Assembly: GCA_036752825.1 (NCBI GenBank)
Contig: DAIORV010000022.1
Span: 1-24,991, forward strand
DNA: 24,991 bases
From: UBA5177 sp002413265
GTDB taxonomy: Bacteria > Chloroflexota > UBA5177
Direction of reading: 5' to 3'
Shown: positions 23,146 through 24,991 of the stretch, piece by piece
How the letters are laid out: each line of letters begins with the position of its first letter
How positions within the stretch are numbered: the first letter of the stretch is position 1
The notes under the pieces: model-generated
What the model saw: the letters and a program-made list of their open reading frames with translations, nothing else
Told to the model about the DNA's origin: nothing
Database searches by the model: none
Translations under genes and position numbers: made by a program

Positions 23146-23766
23146 ATGACCCGTCTAACGGTGGTTTTCGTCGCCTTGTGCTGCCTCTTCCTCACCGCTC
23201 TGACCCCAGTATCTGCGCAGGTTGGCAGGCTTCAGCGCAGTCAGATGGGACTGCTCGCTCAGGTTCAGAGAGGCCGGTTCGTCGGGGAAGTGACCGCTCT
23301 TACCGGCCCCACCGCTAACCCCACCGGCTTGACGCTCCAACTTGGCATTGCGTCGGCGGACGTCCGTTTCGGTACCCAGTACACGCCACACCCACTCAGC
23401 GCCGAGGCCGAGATCGAGGGAATATCGGTCCACGACTATGCGTCCGTCGTTGTGCGCCGCGTCAAGAGCGACTGGGTCGCGCAGCGAGTCGATTTCGATG
23501 TTGAGCCGTTTGGCCATTTGAAACTGGTATCCGCCACGGTGGTTTCAATGACTGCGGACGCAAAACATCTTCGGGTGCGCCTCACAGACACCGGGCAAAA
23601 TCGAGCGGTGGCGCTTGTGAAGCAAACCCTCTACGAGGCAGATGGCAAGCCACTCACCGGACTGCCGCAGCTGGTCCGCGATCAGCCCATCCAGGTATTG
23701 GTGGTGCGCGGCGACTTTGGTTGGGTCGCGGCGACCCTGAATCTAAAGTCGGCCAGCGGTCTGTAG
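23146..23766 (+). CDS. Secreted protein of unknown function (beta-rich, DUF5666-like)
   Basis: The product has 206 residues with a clear signal peptide: MTRLTVVFVALCCLFLTALT then PVSAQ, with probable cleavage near residue 24. The mature part has short beta-strand-like segments (GRFVGEVTALTG, LTLQLGIASADVRFG, YASVVVRRV, GWVAATLNL), resembling DUF5666-type OB-like exported proteins; family membership is not certain. AAGGTGA lies about 5 nt before ATG 23146. It is divergent from the response regulator and may be its target. The stop TAG directly abuts the stop of the convergent gene (CTAGCTAG at the junction). Confidence 0.7.
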   Translation: MTRLTVVFVALCCLFLTALTPVSAQVGRLQRSQMGLLAQVQRGRFVGEVTALTGPTANPTGLTLQLGIASADVRFGTQYTPHPLSAEAEIEGISVHDYASVVVRRVKSDWVAQRVDFDVEPFGHLKLVSATVVSMTADAKHLRVRLTDTGQNRAVALVKQTLYEADGKPLTGLPQLVRDQPIQVLVVRGDFGWVAATLNLKSASGL

Positions 23767-24009
23767 CTAGCTCGCGACCTGGCTGTCGGTCAGCTCGCCG
23801 CTTTTGACGCGCCACTTCAAAAAGTGCAGCCGCTCCCATTCGGGCAGGCTGAACACGGCGTCTCCCGAGAGCCGGAATTCCTGGCTGCACGGCTGAGAGC
23901 AAAACGGACCGACCCGACCGTTCTCGACAACTCGCCAATACCAGTTCTCGCTGTTATTGTCGGTCGGTTCGCCGTGCTGATTGCCACACGATAGACATTT
24001 GTAATCCAT
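23767..24009 (-). CDS. Small Cys-rich zinc-finger-like protein
   Basis: The product has 80 residues. Cys5 and Cys8 (KCLSCGN) with Cys37 and Cys41 (FCSQPCSQEF) form a likely zinc site; FCSxxCxxxF resembles TRASH/MYM-type metal-binding modules. A tryptophan-rich middle (ENWYWRVVENGRVG) and an acidic/aromatic C-terminus follow. I do not recognise a named family. GAGG six nt upstream supports ATG 24009. It is tail-to-tail with the secreted protein gene without any spacer. Confidence 0.62.
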   Translation of the reverse strand: MDYKCLSCGNQHGEPTDNNSENWYWRVVENGRVGPFCSQPCSQEFRLSGDAVFSLPEWERLHFLKWRVKSGELTDSQVAS

Positions 24010-24044
24010 CGATTACCTCAAGCCGTTAGCGTCTGACGCTTAGT

Positions 24045-24698
24045 ATGCGGGGGTTCCAGGGCGAAGTCAAGGAGTACTTGAAGGGGTCGTTCGTACCAAA
24101 TTGGGATGCCGGAAGGTTCTACTCCTGCTATAAGTCTGATATGAAGGCAGGGGATCGAATCGTCGTCCACGCTTATAAAGCGTGCGGGGATTGTTATCGC
24201 TGGTGGCCCGCGATGGTCGAGTCGATCGACGTTGAGCGCGTCATGACCATGTCTCGTGTCGGCCACTCTGTCCGGGGTCCGAAAGGCGGCTGGGTAAGCA
24301 AGTTCGACATTCGAGGTGTCTACTGGTTCGACCGTCCGTACAACCTTGTCGAGGTGTACCTTCCGAGTGGAAAGCTGAAACAGGTTTACATTCACATCGC
24401 CAGTCCTGTGCGTATAGGTGAGGGCAGTCTCACCTATACCGATCATGAGCTCGACGTCGTTCGAAGACCGGGACAGCCCGTGAGGATCGTGGACGAGAAC
24501 GAATTTGAGGATGCCGCTGAGGAGTATGGGTACTCGGCCGATTTTCAATCTGCTTGTCGCCACGCCGTGAACGAGGCTTTGCAAGTGGCCGCGACCTGGA
24601 GTCCGAGCGGAGCGCCGCGGCGGCCCTATCGCAGGCGTCAGGCCGTCCGCACTTCAACTCCGGCAGCCGACTCCAGCACCCGCAATACCGAGGTGTAG
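24045..24698 (+). CDS. DUF402 family protein
   Basis: The product has 217 residues. The core contains YWFDRPYNLVEVYLPSGKLK, YIHIASPVRI and LTYTDHELDVVRRPG, typical of DUF402, whose studied Gram-positive members are nucleoside tri/diphosphatases and which is also found fused to RNA-binding domains. A helical tail with EFEDAAEEYGYSADFQSACR follows, as usual. The last ~25 residues are basic and low-complexity (RRPYRRRQAVRTSTPA) and overlap the opposing gene by 61 nt, so they may be a run-on after loss of an earlier stop. No Shine-Dalgarno is evident before ATG 24045; residue 33 (Met) is an alternative start. A perfect hairpin lies inside the coding region. Confidence 0.78.
   Translation: MRGFQGEVKEYLKGSFVPNWDAGRFYSCYKSDMKAGDRIVVHAYKACGDCYRWWPAMVESIDVERVMTMSRVGHSVRGPKGGWVSKFDIRGVYWFDRPYNLVEVYLPSGKLKQVYIHIASPVRIGEGSLTYTDHELDVVRRPGQPVRIVDENEFEDAAEEYGYSADFQSACRHAVNEALQVAATWSPSGAPRRPYRRRQAVRTSTPAADSSTRNTEV
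24412..24439. repeat. Perfect 11-bp inverted repeat within the DUF402 gene
   Basis: GTATAGGTGAG (24412-24422) and CTCACCTATAC (24429-24439) are exact complements separated by GGCAGT. They encode RIGEGSLTYT. No T-run follows, so it is not an ordinary terminator. Confidence 0.8.
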
Positions 24699-24991
24699 TC
24701 GTCCCGGCTGTGTCCGCTGGAGGCCGAGAGCCCGTATAGCTGTCTGGCCAGCGCCGTTAGAAATAGAGGCGCTTCAGTTTCATTGCCCAGCTCCAGCGCC
24801 AGGTCGAGATCCTTGGTCAGCAGCTCCGTCATGAAACCCGGTTGAAATGAGCCGTTGAAAGCGCGGAGAGGGAACTGATTTGCGAGCTGCCAGCTCGCGC
24901 CGGTACTCGCGCCAACTACCTCGGCCATGGTGGCCACGTTGGCTCCGGCTTTCACTCCGAGAACCAGCGCCTCCGCGGTTGCCGCGGCTAT
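24638..24991 (-). CDS. 3-hydroxyisobutyrate-dehydrogenase-like protein, N-terminus beyond window
   Basis: 118 codons are open from the right edge to TGA at 24638. The translation IAAATAEALVLGVKAGANVA, MAEVVGASTGASWQLANQ, FQPGFMTELLTKDLDLALEL and ARQLYGLSASSGHSRDDYTS is the C-terminal all-helical domain of the beta-hydroxyacid dehydrogenase family. KDL is the conserved motif at the cofactor-binding end. The Rossmann domain and catalytic Lys lie outside the window, so substrate (hydroxyisobutyrate, tartronate semialdehyde, imine and others) is undetermined. It is convergent with, and overlaps, the DUF402 gene. Confidence 0.9.
   Translation of the reverse strand: MAAATAEALVLGVKAGANVATMAEVVGASTGASWQLANQFPLRAFNGSFQPGFMTELLTKDLDLALELGNETEAPLFLTALARQLYGLSASSGHSRDDYTSVLRVLESAAGVEVRTA

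Overview
The window is GC-rich bacterial chromosomal DNA (about 60% GC in the lines I counted), probably from a metagenome assembly because a run of exactly 100 Ns (5491-5590) marks a scaffold gap. There is no rRNA, tRNA, phage or insertion sequence to place it. An F420/flavin-type luciferase-like oxidoreductase, an Eis-type acetyltransferase, a PIP-synthase-like CDP-alcohol phosphotransferase, a C-x2-C-x17-C-x2-C zinc ribbon and a Ser/Thr kinase followed by a class III cyclase together suit a soil-type Chloroflexota, Dormibacterota or actinobacterium-like lineage. This placement is inference only.

Region by region. 1-960 holds the start of a luciferase-like monooxygenase gene (minus strand, cut by the left edge). 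1042-2987 is a translationally coupled GAF-domain protein and M20 metallopeptidase. 3135-3703 is a RibD-C/DHFR-like gene with a single-base frameshift. 4055-8470 is a signalling block: a zinc-ribbon protein with its own promoter and terminator, a Ser/Thr kinase with a seven-repeat ectodomain (one gene apparently split by an extra C and by the gap), and an adenylate-cyclase/zinc-ribbon/FHA fusion starting on the next base. 8598-9792 is a redox pair: a DUF1326 protein that appears to start at ATC, and a peroxiredoxin whose peroxidatic residue is encoded by an in-frame TGA followed by a SECIS-like hairpin, i.e. a candidate selenoprotein. 9804-11878 carries a nitroreductase, two overlapping membrane-protein genes and a small membrane-anchored protein. 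12051-15938 carries a secreted GH5 glycosidase followed by a three-gene ABC-2 exporter.

16035-17267 is an Eis-like acetyltransferase. 17614-22140 is a minus-strand cluster transcribed in the order class III aminotransferase, Gfo/Idh/MocA dehydrogenase, PAP2/AUR1-like enzyme, CDP-alcohol phosphotransferase, DedA protein. This order suggests synthesis of a modified, possibly aminated, polar lipid headgroup. 22242-24991 holds an OmpR/PhoB response regulator without a visible kinase, a divergent secreted protein, a small Cys-rich protein, a DUF402 protein with a perfect hairpin in its coding sequence, and the end of a 3-hydroxyisobutyrate-dehydrogenase-like gene cut by the right edge.

The most notable items are the Cys-free Sec-peroxiredoxin with its ATC-started DUF1326 neighbour, the kinase/cyclase-FHA signalling unit, and the dehydrogenase/aminotransferase/lipid-headgroup cluster.
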